DNA of 64,000 nucleotides from Sinisalibacter lacisalsi (GCF_014640115.1 NZ_BMGI01000001.1:270501-334500), one strand, 5' to 3'. Counted from the first letter of the stretch, positions 19,701 through 29,576 are shown. Translations and numbers: made by a program. Notes: a model not told the origin generated them from the letters alone.

Positions 19701-20800
19701 AACGGCCCTGCGCCCACCTCGATCGTATCGGCATCGCGAACGGCCATGACCGAATCGGGCTGTTCGCTCATCGCTTCTGTGATCCCCTGCCCGAAACTGC
19801 CGGTAAAGGCGCGCATGTTGCCCATGATCTTCAGGAAGGCGGGCGAGGTGATCGCGGTGTCGTGGTTCAGAAGGCCCTTCGAGAAATCCGTCACGTCGAC
19901 GACGTTGACATCGAGGTCGGAAAGCTCGCCATCCAGCTCGAGAGCGCCCACCCGGGTGTTGCCGTAGATCTCCGAAGCGGCGAAGCGCAAGACCCGGTCA
20001 CGTTTGGAGGAAAAGACGACGAAAGGCTGCGGAACATCGCCGATGCGGCGCACCTGACCCCGGAACACGTCAATATCGATATCGGGCGAAACGAGGATCA
20101 CGCCGTCGATCCTGCCGCGTGTCGACGCATCCCCCGCAATCGCGATCTCGCGCAGGGTTTCCATGATCAGCATCGAGCCCATCGAATGGCCGATGATCAA
20201 GACACCCTCCGCGCCGGCGGCGATCACCGAGCGGATCGTCGCCTTGAAGCCGTCGCGGGCGTAGAGCATCGAGTCACGGTCATAGCCATAGCGCAGCAGT
20301 TTTTCCGCGCTGGGCCAGGAGTAGTGCACCGGCACATCGTCAAGCCCGACGTCGGTGTAGAACTGCGAGAAACGAAATAGCCCGTCTTCATACCCGGTGT
20401 TGTAGCCGTGAACGAAAATCACGGCCCGCCGCCGGCCCGCTGGCCGGCTCATCAACTGCGCCCGAAGCTGGCTGCGAAATAGCGCCTCGCTCGGGAAGAT
20501 CTCGTTGTTGAGCGTGGCGAAATGCTTGCGGGGATTCGCCCGGAACGACGGCAGGTTGAGCGTTCCCGCGCGGCGATCGGGCGGCACCGAGATATCGTAG
20601 CGCCCGAAGGAAAGCCCGTCGCCCCGCCCCGATCCGAGCGAGCCGTCACTCTTCAGATTCCGGCTGGAAACGACGAGGATCGGTGCGATCGTGCCCCCGG
20701 CGGTGTTCACGTCGTCAAGCGAGACCATGCGCGCGCCGCCGGCACAGGCCGAGAGCGCAAGGGTCGACGTGAGGGCAAGGCCGAATGTGCGGCGATTCAT
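19697..20800 (-). CDS. Alpha/beta hydrolase (DUF900 type), predicted lipoprotein
   Basis: 367 residues. The N-terminus is a lipoprotein signal with lipobox LSAC (Cys about residue 19). The hydrolase core begins at residue 125 with AVIFVHGYNTGYEDGLFR, typical of DUF900, and has the nucleophile elbow GHSMGS near residue 205 (serine). Acid and histidine candidates are in the DVTDFSKGLLNHD region. The substrate is unknown; esterase or lipase activity is expected from the fold. It lies 53 bp downstream of hslU and may read through from it. Confidence 0.82.
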   Translation of the reverse strand: MNRRTFGLALTSTLALSACAGGARMVSLDDVNTAGGTIAPILVVSSRNLKSDGSLGSGRGDGLSFGRYDISVPPDRRAGTLNLPSFRANPRKHFATLNNEIFPSEALFRSQLRAQLMSRPAGRRRAVIFVHGYNTGYEDGLFRFSQFYTDVGLDDVPVHYSWPSAEKLLRYGYDRDSMLYARDGFKATIRSVIAAGAEGVLIIGHSMGSMLIMETLREIAIAGDASTRGRIDGVILVSPDIDIDVFRGQVRRIGDVPQPFVVFSSKRDRVLRFAASEIYGNTRVGALELDGELSDLDVNVVDVTDFSKGLLNHDTAITSPAFLKIMGNMRAFTGSFGQGITEAMSEQPDSVMAVRDADTIEVGAGPF

Positions 20801-20853
20801 GGCGTATTATCCCGTTTCTTTTCGGCAGCGCTACGCCGGATTCCGTTATTCCG

Positions 20854-22164
20854 CTAGAGCATATACCGGCTTACGTCCGCGCTGCGCATCAATTCGCCGA
20901 GATTGGCTTCGACGAAGGCCTTGTCGACGATGATTTCCTCGCCGGACCGGTCCGGAGCGGTGTAGCTGAGCTCTTCAAACACCCGCTCCATGACGGTGTA
21001 GAGCCTGCGCGCGCCGATATTCTCGACGCTCTGGTTCACTTCCGCCGCAATGCCCGCGAGCGCGGCGATACCTTCGTCGGTGAAGCTCACCCGCACGGCT
21101 TCGGTTTCCATCAAGGCAGTGTATTGCAGCGTGAGGGCGTTGTCGGTTTCGGTCAGGATGCGCACGAAATCGTTTTCGGTCAGCGCGGTCAGTTCCACCC
21201 GGATCGGCAACCGCCCCTGCAACTCCGGCAACAGGTCAGACGGCTTGGCGGTGTGAAAGGCGCCCGAGGCGATGAACAGGATGTGGTCGGTCTTTACCGG
21301 CCCGTGCTTGGTGCTCACCGTGGTGCCCTCGATCAGCGGCAGGAGATCGCGTTGAACCCCTTCGCGGCTGACGTCGCCGCCGCGCACGTCGGCACGGGCA
21401 CAGACCTTGTCGATCTCGTCGAGAAACACGATGCCGTTCTGCTCGACCGATTCGAGCGCGGCGCGGTTCACCGCCTCGTCATCGAGGAGTTTGTCGGCTT
21501 CCTCTGCGATCAGAATGTCATGGCTTTCGGAAACGGTCATCTTCCGCCGGACGGTGCGGCCGCCGAAGGCCTTGCCGAAAATATCCCCGAGCGAAATCAT
21601 GCCCGCGCCCATCCCTGGCTGACCGGGCATGTCGAACATCGGCATCCCGCCGCCCGAGCTGTCCTGAACGTCCACCTCGATCTCGCGGTCATCAAGCTCG
21701 CCGGAAAGAAGTTTCTTGCGAAACATCTCGCGGGTCTGTTCGCGTGCGTCCGTCCCCGCGATCGCTTCGATCACGCGGTCCTCGGCATTGCGTTCCGCGG
21801 CGGCTTTCACATCCTCGCGCATCTGCGCCCTCGTCTGGATGATCGCCGCATCCACCAGATCGCGCACAATCTGCTCCACGTCGCGCCCGACATAGCCCAC
21901 CTCGGTGAACTTCGTGGCTTCGACCTTGATGAAAGGCGCTTTCGCCAGCCGGGCGAGGCGGCGGGAAATCTCCGTCTTGCCCACGCCGGTCGGCCCGATC
22001 ATCAGGATGTTTTTCGGATACACTTCTTCACGCAGCTCCGGTCCAAGCTGCTTGCGGCGCCAGCGGTTGCGCAGCGCAACCGCGACGGCGCGCTTGGCAT
22101 CCTTCTGCCCGATGATGAAGCGATCGAGTTCGGAAACGATTTCCCGCGGGGTCAGATCGGTCAT
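20854..22164 (-). CDS. hslU: ATP-dependent protease ATPase subunit HslU
   Basis: 436 residues. AAA+ unfoldase partner of HslV. Walker [16 protein letters not shown] is near residue 53, Walker [14 protein letters not shown] near 250, and the family N-terminus is [17 protein letters not shown]. The protein ends in SRYML, the C-terminal segment that inserts into HslV. It overlaps hslV by 4 bp. Confidence 0.97.
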   Translation of the reverse strand: MTDLTPREIVSELDRFIIGQKDAKRAVAVALRNRWRRKQLGPELREEVYPKNILMIGPTGVGKTEISRRLARLAKAPFIKVEATKFTEVGYVGRDVEQIVRDLVDAAIIQTRAQMREDVKAAAERNAEDRVIEAIAGTDAREQTREMFRKKLLSGELDDREIEVDVQDSSGGGMPMFDMPGQPGMGAGMISLGDIFGKAFGGRTVRRKMTVSESHDILIAEEADKLLDDEAVNRAALESVEQNGIVFLDEIDKVCARADVRGGDVSREGVQRDLLPLIEGTTVSTKHGPVKTDHILFIASGAFHTAKPSDLLPELQGRLPIRVELTALTENDFVRILTETDNALTLQYTALMETEAVRVSFTDEGIAALAGIAAEVNQSVENIGARRLYTVMERVFEELSYTAPDRSGEEIIVDKAFVEANLGELMRSADVSRYML

Positions 22165-22718
22165 TTCGAGATGGTCTCCACGGTCAGATTTCCATTGGTA
22201 TAGACACAGATATCGGCCGCGATCGCCATCGAGATGCGGGCGATCTCTTCGGCCGATTTGTCGCTTTCCATCAGCGCGCGGGCCGCCGCGAGCGCATAGT
22301 TTCCGCCCGAGCCGATCGCGGTGACATCGTGCTCGGGTTCAAGCACGTCGCCCGCCCCGGTGACGACATAAAGACCCGTGCCATCGGAAACGATCAGCAT
22401 GGCTTCGAGGCGCCTCAGCAGCTTGTCGGTGCGCCAGTCCTTCGCAAGCTCGACGCAAGCGCGCGCGAGCTGCCCCGGGGATGCTTCGAGCTTTGCCTCC
22501 AGAAGTTCGAGAAGCGTGAAGGCATCGGCGGTGGAGCCCGCGAAACCGGCGATGATCTCGTGCCCACCGGGCTTGAGCCGCCGCACCTTGCGGGCGCTGC
22601 CCTTGATCACGGTCTGCCCCAGGCTCACCTGCCCGTCGCCGGCGATCACGACCTGGTCGCCCTTCTTCACCCCGATGATCGTGGTGCCATGCCAGCCGGG
22701 GAAATCCTTCTGCGCCAT
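22161..22718 (-). CDS. hslV: ATP-dependent protease catalytic subunit HslV
   Basis: 185 residues from [15 protein letters not shown] prefer this ATG because AAGGAGG lies 7 nt upstream; an ATG seven codons earlier is also in frame. HslV is a proteasome-like N-terminal nucleophile hydrolase; in related proteins the propeptide is removed to expose the threonine of [20 protein letters not shown] and the GDGQVSLG motif are typical. Together with HslU it degrades misfolded and regulatory proteins after heat stress. Confidence 0.96.
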   Translation of the reverse strand: MAQKDFPGWHGTTIIGVKKGDQVVIAGDGQVSLGQTVIKGSARKVRRLKPGGHEIIAGFAGSTADAFTLLELLEAKLEASPGQLARACVELAKDWRTDKLLRRLEAMLIVSDGTGLYVVTGAGDVLEPEHDVTAIGSGGNYALAAARALMESDKSAEEIARISMAIAADICVYTNGNLTVETISK

Positions 22719-22742
22719 GCTGCCTCCTTGAATGCTCATCGC

Positions 22743-22771
22743 TATATGGCCCGGCTGGGTGGTGGCGACAA
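22743..22771 (-). promoter_or_regulatory. Probable hslVU promoter
   Basis: On the minus strand TTGTCG (22766-22771) and CATATA (22743-22748) are 17 bp apart and about 25 bp upstream of the hslV start. The -10 side reads GGGCCATAT, which resembles the heat-shock sigma-32 pattern CCCCATNT, so RpoH control is possible; a housekeeping sigma promoter cannot be excluded. Confidence 0.5.
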
Positions 22772-22848
22772 CCTTTGGCGGCGGGCGAAGCCGACGAAGA
22801 CCAGCCCGGACAGTGCGACTCCTTGGTGAAATCGTTGTCTATTTCGCC

Positions 22849-23889
22849 TTAATCGGCCCAACCCGCGAGGTTTTCCTCGACGATCTCCGTCATCATCCGG
22901 ATATGGGCATCATCGTCGTTGAGGCAGGGAAGATAGGTGAACTCCTCGCCGCCAGCCTCGGTGAAACTCTCCTGGATTTCCTCGTTGATCTCTTCCAGCG
23001 TTTCGATGCAATCCGACGAGAAGGCGGGTGCGATCACGGCGATCCTTTTCTTGCCCGCCTCGGCGAGCCGGGCGACCTCTTCCACCGTGTATGGCTGCAG
23101 CCATTCCTCCGGCCCGAACTTGGATTGGAACGTGGTGACAACCCGGTCTTTCTCCCAGCCGAGCCGCTCGCGCAGAAGGCGCGTCGTCTTCTGGCACTGG
23201 CAGTGGTAGGGGTCGCCCTGGGTCAGATACCGCTTCGGCACGCCATGGTAGGAGCAGACCAGAACGTCCGGCGCCTGCCCCTCGCTCGGATAAACCCGCT
23301 CGACGGATTGGGCCAAAGCCTCGATGTAGCTTTCCCGGTCATAATAGGCGGGCACCGTTCGCGCTGCGGGCTGCCAGGTTTCTTCCATCAGGGCGCGAAA
23401 GAACTGGTCGTTCGCGGTGGCCGTCGTGGGCCCGGAATAGTGCGGGTAGAGCGGGAAAAACAAGATCCTGGTGCACCCGGCCTTGACCATCTCGGCAACC
23501 TTCGACCTGGTCGAGGGATTGCCGTAACGCATCGCGAAATCCACCATCACCTTGTCGCCAAACCGCTTTTCGAGGGAGTCGCGCAGCTTTGCCGTCTGCG
23601 CCTTCGTGATCGTCATCAGCGGGCTTTCACCAAGCTCATGGTTCCAGATCGACTTGTAGTTCGCGCCCGAGCGGAACGGGCGAATCGTCAGGATGATGCC
23701 CTGAAGGATCGGCTGCCATTTCCACTTCGGGTAGTCGATCACGCGCTGGTCGGACAGGAATTCGCCCAGATACCTGCGCATCGACCAGTAATCGTAATTG
23801 TCCGGGGTGCCGAGGTTGGCGATGAGCACGCCGATCTTCTCCTCGGGAATCGCGGGGTGGTCGACGGGCATATGGGTGGTGTCGCGCAT
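22849..23889 (-). CDS. hemH: Ferrochelatase
   Basis: 346 residues. It inserts Fe2+ into protoporphyrin IX, the last step of heme synthesis. Signatures: GVLIANLGTPDNYDYWSMRRYLGEFLSDQRV, the catalytic histidine region VCSYHGVPKRYLTQGDPY, and FQSKFGPEEWLQPYT followed by APAFSSDCIETLEEI. Length and ends are normal. HemJ, its substrate-producing partner, is at 12.6 kb. Confidence 0.97.
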   Translation of the reverse strand: MRDTTHMPVDHPAIPEEKIGVLIANLGTPDNYDYWSMRRYLGEFLSDQRVIDYPKWKWQPILQGIILTIRPFRSGANYKSIWNHELGESPLMTITKAQTAKLRDSLEKRFGDKVMVDFAMRYGNPSTRSKVAEMVKAGCTRILFFPLYPHYSGPTTATANDQFFRALMEETWQPAARTVPAYYDRESYIEALAQSVERVYPSEGQAPDVLVCSYHGVPKRYLTQGDPYHCQCQKTTRLLRERLGWEKDRVVTTFQSKFGPEEWLQPYTVEEVARLAEAGKKRIAVIAPAFSSDCIETLEEINEEIQESFTEAGGEEFTYLPCLNDDDAHIRMMTEIVEENLAGWAD

Positions 23890-23940
23890 GTCCTGGCTCT
23901 CTTGCTGGGTCGGTTCGTGATAACCTGCCCTCGGTTACGG

Positions 23941-24744
23941 TCAATCGGGCAAATCGGTTTGTTTTGCGCCAAGCGCATCGGCGAGCCGCGTGGTGGCCGA
24001 TCCGGGCTTGAGCGGTTTTTGCTGGCTTTCGTGTGGCGCCCAGCCGGTGAGAAAGATCAACTCGAACGTCGCAAAAACCCGACCACCCTCACCAAAGGCG
24101 TTTTCATAGGCTTCGACGACCCGGTCGAAATACCCCGGCGGGGTTTTCGTCGCACGGTCGGCCAGCGCATTGCCCTCTCCCATCGCGCGCAGATCGTGCA
24201 TCAGCGCCATCGCGTCGGCGTAAGACACCTTTTTCAACAGGCTGTCGGCGACGGGGAGGGCCAGCCCGGCCATTTGCAGGATCTGACCCAGATCGCGGAT
24301 CTCGCCCATCGGCAGGACGCGCGGCGATAATCCGTTGCTGAGCGCAGCCTCGGTTTCCGCGAGAACCGCGCGAAGTTCATGCAGGGTCTGCCCACCAAGC
24401 GTGACGCCGACGAACAGCCCGTCTGGTTCGAGCGCCTGGTGGCATTGGAACACCTGCGTGACCGGATCGTTCGCCCAATGCAGCGAAAGGCCGTGGATCA
24501 CCACGTCATGCGCGCCGGGCTCCAGCGTCAGCAGTTCGTCGTCGGGCACAATCCGCGCATCCGGAAAGGCCGCGCGCCACGGATCGGGAAAACCGGTCAC
24601 CACGGCCGGTCGCGTAAACCTTCTGTTAACCAGTTCGAGGCGATCCTTGACCTCGTCGGCGGCGATCTCGTGCAGAAACATGCCCTCGGGCCGCGCCCGG
24701 GCGCGGATCAATTTCAGGCGGTCAGGATCGACGAGATTGGCCAT
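23941..24744 (-). CDS. SAM-dependent methyltransferase-fold protein (BioC/NDUFAF5-like)
   Basis: About 267 residues from MANLVDPDRL; an ATG four codons upstream is also possible. The opening LIRARARPEGMFLHEIAADEVKDRLELVNRRF resembles NDUFAF5-type proteins, which start with the same Arg-rich, Asp/Glu-rich pattern. The SAM-fold core is degenerate: motif I is weak (PAVVTGFPDPWRAAFP), while HDVVIHGLSLHWANDP and LEPDGLFVGVTLGGQTLHELR are the family's motif IV region. Human NDUFAF5 hydroxylates an arginine of complex I, so a role in complex I assembly is plausible; BioC is the alternative. It is divergent from comF. Confidence 0.75.
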   Translation of the reverse strand: MANLVDPDRLKLIRARARPEGMFLHEIAADEVKDRLELVNRRFTRPAVVTGFPDPWRAAFPDARIVPDDELLTLEPGAHDVVIHGLSLHWANDPVTQVFQCHQALEPDGLFVGVTLGGQTLHELRAVLAETEAALSNGLSPRVLPMGEIRDLGQILQMAGLALPVADSLLKKVSYADAMALMHDLRAMGEGNALADRATKTPPGYFDRVVEAYENAFGEGGRVFATFELIFLTGWAPHESQQKPLKPGSATTRLADALGAKQTDLPD

Positions 24745-24773
24745 GGCGCGGACCATAGAAGGACAAGGCCGAA

Positions 24774-25490
24774 ATGCAATCGCCCCTCGCCATCCTCTAC
24801 CCGCCGCAATGCGTCAGCTGCGGGGTCACGATTGCCGACGATCACGGTTTATGCGGCAAGTGCTGGGCACAGACCCCGTTCATCACCGGCCATGTCTGCG
24901 ACCGCTGCGGTGCGCCCCTGCCGGGTGAAAGCGACGGCGAGGTCGATCTCTGCGATGATTGTATGCAGATCGCCCGGCCATGGGCGCGCGGGCGGGCGGC
25001 GCTGATCTATACCGGCAACGCCCGGCGCATCGTGCTGCAGATCAAGCTGTCGGACCGGCTTGATCTGGTGCCATCGGCGGCGGGCTGGATGGTGCGGGCC
25101 GGGCGCGAGATTCTATCGGGTGATGCGTTGCTGGTGCCGATCCCGGCGCATTGGACGCGGGTTTTCACGCGGCGTTACAATCAGGCATCCGAGTTGGCCC
25201 GCGCCATCGCGCGCCAGACCGGCCTCGAGGCGGCCCCCACCGCGCTGGTCCGCCCCCACCGCACGGAAAAGCAGGAAGGCAAGGGGATCGACGGCCGGTT
25301 TGCCAACGTCCGGGGCGCCATTCGGCGCCATCCGAAACGCGCAGCGCTGCTGAAGGGGCGCCGGATCGTTCTGATCGACGATGTGATGACATCCGGCGCC
25401 ACGCTCGCGGCCGCCGCCGAAGCCTGCCTGGAGGCCGGTGCAGCGGATGTTGCAACGCTGACACTGGCGCGCACGGTGAAGGATGCCTAG
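24774..25490 (+). CDS. comF: ComF family phosphoribosyltransferase-fold protein
   Basis: 238 residues. An N-terminal double zinc finger has Cys pairs (CVSC...CGKC and CDRC...CDDC, residues 13-62). The C-terminal phosphoribosyltransferase domain has RYNQASELARAIA and the PRPP motif VLIDDVMTSGATL near residue 197. ComF acts in DNA uptake in competent bacteria; its enzymatic activity is not established. It is the first gene of a tight rightward group with glutaredoxin, nitrilase and marR. Confidence 0.9.
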   Translation: MQSPLAILYPPQCVSCGVTIADDHGLCGKCWAQTPFITGHVCDRCGAPLPGESDGEVDLCDDCMQIARPWARGRAALIYTGNARRIVLQIKLSDRLDLVPSAAGWMVRAGREILSGDALLVPIPAHWTRVFTRRYNQASELARAIARQTGLEAAPTALVRPHRTEKQEGKGIDGRFANVRGAIRRHPKRAALLKGRRIVLIDDVMTSGATLAAAAEACLEAGAADVATLTLARTVKDA

Positions 25491-25535
25491 ATTGCCCTGC
25501 AACGGCGCGATGCCCGCGCCATCAGGGAAAAAGAG

Positions 25536-25790
25536 ATGCAACCGGTTACGATCTACACCACGCCTTATTGCGGCTTCTGCATAGCCGCCAAGCGACTCCT
25601 CAACAAGAAGGGCGTCGATTTCAACGAGATCGACGTCAGCCACGATCCTGAGCTTCGTCAGGAAATGATGCAGAAATCGGGCCGCCACACCGTGCCGCAG
25701 ATCTGGATCGGCGAAGTGCACGTGGGCGGCTTCGACGAGATGAGCGATCTCGAGAGGCGCGGCAAACTCGATCCGCTGCTGCAAGGCTGA
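25536..25790 (+). CDS. grxC: Glutaredoxin 3
   Basis: 84 residues, the usual length. A dithiol glutaredoxin with active site CGFC (residues 11-14, in TTPYCGFCIAAKRLL), the cis-proline segment HTVPQIWIGEVHVGGFDE, and the glutathione-binding GG..D motif. It reduces protein disulfides and mixed disulfides with glutathione. Its stop codon abuts the next start directly. Confidence 0.96.
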   Translation: MQPVTIYTTPYCGFCIAAKRLLNKKGVDFNEIDVSHDPELRQEMMQKSGRHTVPQIWIGEVHVGGFDEMSDLERRGKLDPLLQG

Positions 25791-26609
25791 ATGCGCGCGG
25801 GCCTCGTCCAGCTCACGTCGGGAACTGACCCGGCGGAGAACCTGCCGACGACGGTTGCGCATGTTCGAGAGGCCGCGGCTCGGGGGGCAGAGCTGGTTCT
25901 GACCCCGGAGGTGACGAATATCGTTTCGTCCGACCGGGCACACCAGGCGCGTGTTCTCACCAGCGAGGCGGAGGATATCACCCTTGCCGCCTTGCGGGAT
26001 GAAGCTCGCGCGCTGGGCATCTGGCTGCTGATCGGCTCGCTCGCGCTCAAGACGGACGATCCCGATGGCCGCTTCGCCAACCGCTCGCTGTTGATTTCGC
26101 CGGGCGGCGAGATCGCCGCGCGCTACAACAAGATCCACATGTTCGACGTGGAGATCTCGCCCAGCGAGCGCTACCGCGAAAGCGCCGGCTACCGGCCCGG
26201 CACGCGGGCCGTCGTTGCCGACACGCCGCTCGCCCGCATCGGCCTCACCATCTGCTACGATCTGCGTTTTCCGCACCTCTACCGCCGACTCGCGCAAGCC
26301 GGCGCGCAGATTCTCACCGTCCCCTCGGCGTTTTCGCCGGTCACGGGGGCCGCACATTGGGAAAGCCTGCTGCGCGCCCGGGCGATCGAGACGGGCTGTT
26401 TCGTGCTGGCGCCGGCGCAAACCGGCGCGCACGGGCCGAAACGCGCGACGCATGGCCATTCACTCGCGGTTTCGCCCTGGGGCGAGGTTCTCGCGGACGG
26501 CGGAACAGACCCGGGCGTCACACTGGTTGATTTAGATCTCGCGCAGGTGGAACATGCGCGCCAACGCATCCCGTCTCTCGATCACGAACGGGAATTCGAA
26601 GGGCCTTGA
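25791..26609 (+). CDS. Carbon-nitrogen hydrolase (Nit2/omega-amidase-like)
   Basis: 272 residues. The nitrilase-superfamily Glu-Lys-Cys triad is visible: Glu in LTPEVTN, Lys in YNKIHMFDV, Cys in LTICYDLRFPHLYR. These surrounding sequences match the Nit1/Nit2 branch, whose members act on deaminated glutathione or alpha-ketoglutaramate. Being next to grxC fits a glutathione-repair role, but that is inference. It follows grxC with no spacer and is followed by marR with none. Confidence 0.88.
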   Translation: MRAGLVQLTSGTDPAENLPTTVAHVREAAARGAELVLTPEVTNIVSSDRAHQARVLTSEAEDITLAALRDEARALGIWLLIGSLALKTDDPDGRFANRSLLISPGGEIAARYNKIHMFDVEISPSERYRESAGYRPGTRAVVADTPLARIGLTICYDLRFPHLYRRLAQAGAQILTVPSAFSPVTGAAHWESLLRARAIETGCFVLAPAQTGAHGPKRATHGHSLAVSPWGEVLADGGTDPGVTLVDLDLAQVEHARQRIPSLDHEREFEGP

Positions 26610-27053
26610 ATGTCAGACCACGCGGAAAGCCTGTCGGTTGCGCTGTTCAGCGAGATGTTCATGGCTGATCAGCTCGCGCGCACGGCGCTGTCGAAGGTGT
26701 TGCCGAAGGGCATGGAGCTTAGCCATTTCTCGGTGCTGAACCATCTTGCCCATGTCGCCGAGCCGAAAAGCCCGGCGCAGCTCGCCCGCACATTTCACGT
26801 CACCCGCGGGGCGATGACCAACACGCTTGGCAAGCTCGAATGGGCGGGGCACGTGCACATTCACCCCGATTGGGACGATGCCCGGCGAAAGCTTGTCACC
26901 ATCAGCCCGGCAGGGCGAAAGGCGCGCGACACTGCGCTTTCCGCGATTGCCCCGATCATCGCCGACGTGGTCGAGAAGATCGGCCCCGACAAGGTGCGCG
27001 CGGCGCTCCCGGTCTTGCGCGAAATCCGCGCGCGATTTGACGAACACACCTGA
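26610..27053 (+). CDS. MarR family transcriptional regulator
   Basis: 147 residues with a central winged helix-turn-helix (about residues 35-100): FSVLNHLAHV, SPAQLARTFHVTRGAMTNTLGKLEWAGHV, and the wing DWDDARRKLVTISPAG with the family's D-x-R pattern. The target and ligand cannot be told from the sequence. It is co-transcribed with comF-grxC-nitrilase and converges on ubiG. Confidence 0.88.
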   Translation: MSDHAESLSVALFSEMFMADQLARTALSKVLPKGMELSHFSVLNHLAHVAEPKSPAQLARTFHVTRGAMTNTLGKLEWAGHVHIHPDWDDARRKLVTISPAGRKARDTALSAIAPIIADVVEKIGPDKVRAALPVLREIRARFDEHT

Positions 27054-27076
27054 AACAGGCTCTGTTCTTGCGCGAT

Positions 27077-27823
27077 TCAGGCCGGGCGCAGGCTGGTCGT
27101 CACGTAGTTTACGCTCAGATCACGGGCCGAGATCGACCAGCTCCAGGTGACCGGGTTGAACACGAAGCCCTTCTTGTCGACCTGCCGCAGCCCCGCGCGG
27201 GTGATCAGCTCTTCAAGCTCCGCCGGGGTAATGAACTTGTGCCAGTCATGGGTGCCCACCGGCAACCAGCGCATCACCCGTTCGGCGCCGACGATGGCGA
27301 CCATGAAGCTCTTGGGGTTGCGGTTGATGGTGGAGGCGATCATCAGCCCGCCGGGCTTGAGCAAGTTGTGGCATGCGGTGAGATAGTCTATCGGGCTTGC
27401 CACGTGCTCGACGACTTCCATGTTGAGCACCGCATCGAATTGTTCGCCCGCCTCCGCCATGGCTTCCGCCGTCGTGTGGCGGTAATCGATCTCGAGCCCC
27501 GATTGCTCGGCATGAACCTGGGCCACCGGAATATTGCGCTCGGCCGCGTCCGCGCCCACAACCTCGGCGCCGAGACGGGCCATCGGCTCCGAAAGCAGAC
27601 CACCGCCGCAGCCGATATCGAGTATGCGCAGGCCCTTGAACGGCAGGCTGTCGGACAGATCGCGGGCAAATTCGGCGGCGATCTGGTTGGTGATGTAGTC
27701 GAGCCGCACCGGGTTCATCATGTGCAGCGGCTTGAACTTTCCGGTCGGATCCCACCACTCCGCCGCCATCGCCTCGAATTTGGCAACTTCGCTCGGATCG
27801 ACGGTTGATTGCACGTCTGGCAT
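27077..27823 (-). CDS. ubiG: Ubiquinone biosynthesis O-methyltransferase UbiG
   Basis: 248 residues. It performs both O-methylations in ubiquinone synthesis. Conserved features are the N-terminal [21 protein letters not shown] block, SAM motif [25 protein letters not shown], and the [19 protein letters not shown] segment. It is transcribed toward the convergent marR and is divergent from the iminopeptidase gene. Confidence 0.97.
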   Translation of the reverse strand: MPDVQSTVDPSEVAKFEAMAAEWWDPTGKFKPLHMMNPVRLDYITNQIAAEFARDLSDSLPFKGLRILDIGCGGGLLSEPMARLGAEVVGADAAERNIPVAQVHAEQSGLEIDYRHTTAEAMAEAGEQFDAVLNMEVVEHVASPIDYLTACHNLLKPGGLMIASTINRNPKSFMVAIVGAERVMRWLPVGTHDWHKFITPAELEELITRAGLRQVDKKGFVFNPVTWSWSISARDLSVNYVTTSLRPA

Positions 27824-27874
27824 CGGTTTCCCTTTCTCGTGGCGGTCGTCTTGGCCGCGTTATATAGGTTCTGC

Positions 27875-28861
27875 ATGAACATCGCCGCAGGAAAAAACAG
27901 CGCAGGCACGCTCTACCCCGGTCGCGAGCCTTTCCGTCGCCACATGCTCGAGGTGGGCGAGGGGCATACGCTCTACGTCGAGGAGGTCGGTCGCCCCGAC
28001 GGAATTCCCGTCGTCGTGTTTCACGGCGGCCCGGGCGGCGGCTGCTCGCCCGCGATGCGACGCTTCTTCGATCCCGACAAGTATCGCGTGATCCTGTTCG
28101 ACCAGCGCGGCTGCGGGCGCTCGCGCCCTCATGCCACGGTCAAGGCCAACACAACCTGGCATCTCTTGCGCGATATCGAACATATCCGCGTTACGCTCGG
28201 CATTGATCGCTGGATCGTTTTCGGCGGCAGCTGGGGCGCGACGCTTTCTCTGGTCTATGCCCAGGCGCATCCTTCCCGCGTCGCCTGGCTGGTGCTGCGC
28301 GGGGTGTTTCTCGCCACCCGGGCAGAGCTGGACTGGTTCTATGGCGGCGGCGCAGGGCAGTTCTGGCCGGATCTCTGGGAGCGCTTCCTCTCGCCCATCC
28401 CCGAAGACGAGCGCGGCGACGTGATCGGGGCTTATCACAAACGGTTGTTTTCCGGTGACCGGGCGATGGAAGTGACCCATGCCAAGGCTTGGGCCGCCTG
28501 GGAAAACGCGCTGGCTTCGATCGACAACGACGGTGCACTGATCGACAGCCCGGCGGACTACGCGCTCGCGTTCGCGCGGATCGAAAACCATTATTTCAAG
28601 AACCTGGCCTTCCTCGACGAGAGCCAGCAGATCCTCCCGAACATGCTGAAGATCGCCCATATTCCGGGCACGATCGTGCAAGGCCGGCACGACATGATCT
28701 GCCCCCCGTCCTCGGCCTGGACCTTGCACAAATCCTGGCCCACGAGCGATCTGCGCATCGTGCCCAAGGCAGGGCATGCGGTGAGCGAACCCGGGATCGC
28801 GGCGGAGCTGGTGCGCACGATGGACAAGCTCGGCCGGCAGCGGGAGACGCTGGGGCTTTAG
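27875..28861 (+). CDS. pip: Proline iminopeptidase
   Basis: 328 residues from [11 protein letters not shown]; the frame is open further upstream but this start fits the family. It removes N-terminal proline from peptides. The alpha/beta-hydrolase features are the oxyanion segment [22 protein letters not shown], nucleophile elbow GGSWGATLS (serine about residue 112), a helical cap, and the C-terminal GRHDMICPP and AGHAVSEPG segments with the acid and histidine. Confidence 0.95.
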   Translation: MNIAAGKNSAGTLYPGREPFRRHMLEVGEGHTLYVEEVGRPDGIPVVVFHGGPGGGCSPAMRRFFDPDKYRVILFDQRGCGRSRPHATVKANTTWHLLRDIEHIRVTLGIDRWIVFGGSWGATLSLVYAQAHPSRVAWLVLRGVFLATRAELDWFYGGGAGQFWPDLWERFLSPIPEDERGDVIGAYHKRLFSGDRAMEVTHAKAWAAWENALASIDNDGALIDSPADYALAFARIENHYFKNLAFLDESQQILPNMLKIAHIPGTIVQGRHDMICPPSSAWTLHKSWPTSDLRIVPKAGHAVSEPGIAAELVRTMDKLGRQRETLGL

Positions 28862-28869
28862 CATTTCCC

Positions 28870-28898
28870 TTGCAGACTCGCGCCAACCGCCCTATATG
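28870..28898 (+). promoter_or_regulatory. Promoter of the rimP-nusA-infB operon
   Basis: TTGCAG (28870-28875) and TATATG (28893-28898) are exactly 17 bp apart, a good housekeeping-sigma pattern, in the 130-bp gap after pip. Transcription would start near 28905, about 50 bp before a leader terminator and about 87 bp before the rimP start. Confidence 0.7.
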
Positions 28899-28953
28899 CC
28901 CTTCAACAGCGGCGCTTCGGCTTCCAACCCCGAGGCTCCACCGGGAAAGATCG

Positions 28954-28976
28954 ACGGGCCGCGCGCCCGTTTTTTT
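28954..28976 (+). terminator. Leader terminator (attenuator) upstream of rimP
   Basis: Perfect 6-bp stem ACGGGC/GCCCGT with loop CGCGC, followed by seven T residues (28970-28976). This is an intrinsic terminator placed between the operon promoter and rimP, only 15 bp before the GTG start. Full-length transcription must bypass it, so it may be an attenuator for nusA-infB. Confidence 0.75.
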
Positions 28977-28991
28977 GTGCTTGGAGAGACC

Positions 28992-29573
28992 GTGACCGAC
29001 CTGGTTGCAAAAACTGCCATCGACCAGAAGCTGGCCGAGATCGTCCGTCCCCTGATCGAGGGGATGGGCTTCGAGTTGGTGCGCCTGCGGCTGATGGGGG
29101 GCAATACGCCCACGCTCCAGATCATGGCCGAGAAGCCCGAAGGCGGCATCGAGGTGGACGATCTGGCCGCGATCAGCACTGCGCTGGGCGCTCTGCTCGA
29201 CGTGGAAGACCCGATCGTCGACAATTATACGCTCGAGGTTTCGAGCCCCGGCATTGATCGGCCGCTCACGCGGTTGAAGGATTTCGCTGCCTGGAACGGC
29301 TATGTCGCCCGGATCGAAACCAGCGAACTGATCGACGGACGCAAGCGATTCAAGGGTGTGCTGGCCGGAACGGACGGCGACGAGGTTCTGATCGAGATCG
29401 AAGACGGCGGCGAGCCGGTGACCATCGGGTTGACCTTCGATCTTCTTGCCGACGCCAAGCTTCTGCTCACCGATGAGCTGATCCGCGAGACCCTGCGCCA
29501 GCGCAAACACGCGAGCGAAATCGACGAAACGCTCTATGATGAAATCCTGACCGACAGTTCTGAGGAGGACTGA
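28992..29573 (+). CDS. rimP: Ribosome maturation factor RimP
   Basis: 193 residues from a GTG start giving [11 protein letters not shown], with GGAG about 8 nt upstream. The frame is open through the leader, but this start matches family N-termini. RimP helps 30S subunit maturation. It has the N-terminal alpha/beta domain with [10 protein letters not shown] and the [20 protein letters not shown] motif, and a C-terminal SH3-like domain. nusA starts 3 bp after the stop. Confidence 0.95.
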   Translation: MTDLVAKTAIDQKLAEIVRPLIEGMGFELVRLRLMGGNTPTLQIMAEKPEGGIEVDDLAAISTALGALLDVEDPIVDNYTLEVSSPGIDRPLTRLKDFAAWNGYVARIETSELIDGRKRFKGVLAGTDGDEVLIEIEDGGEPVTIGLTFDLLADAKLLLTDELIRETLRQRKHASEIDETLYDEILTDSSEED

Positions 29574-29576
29574 CAC

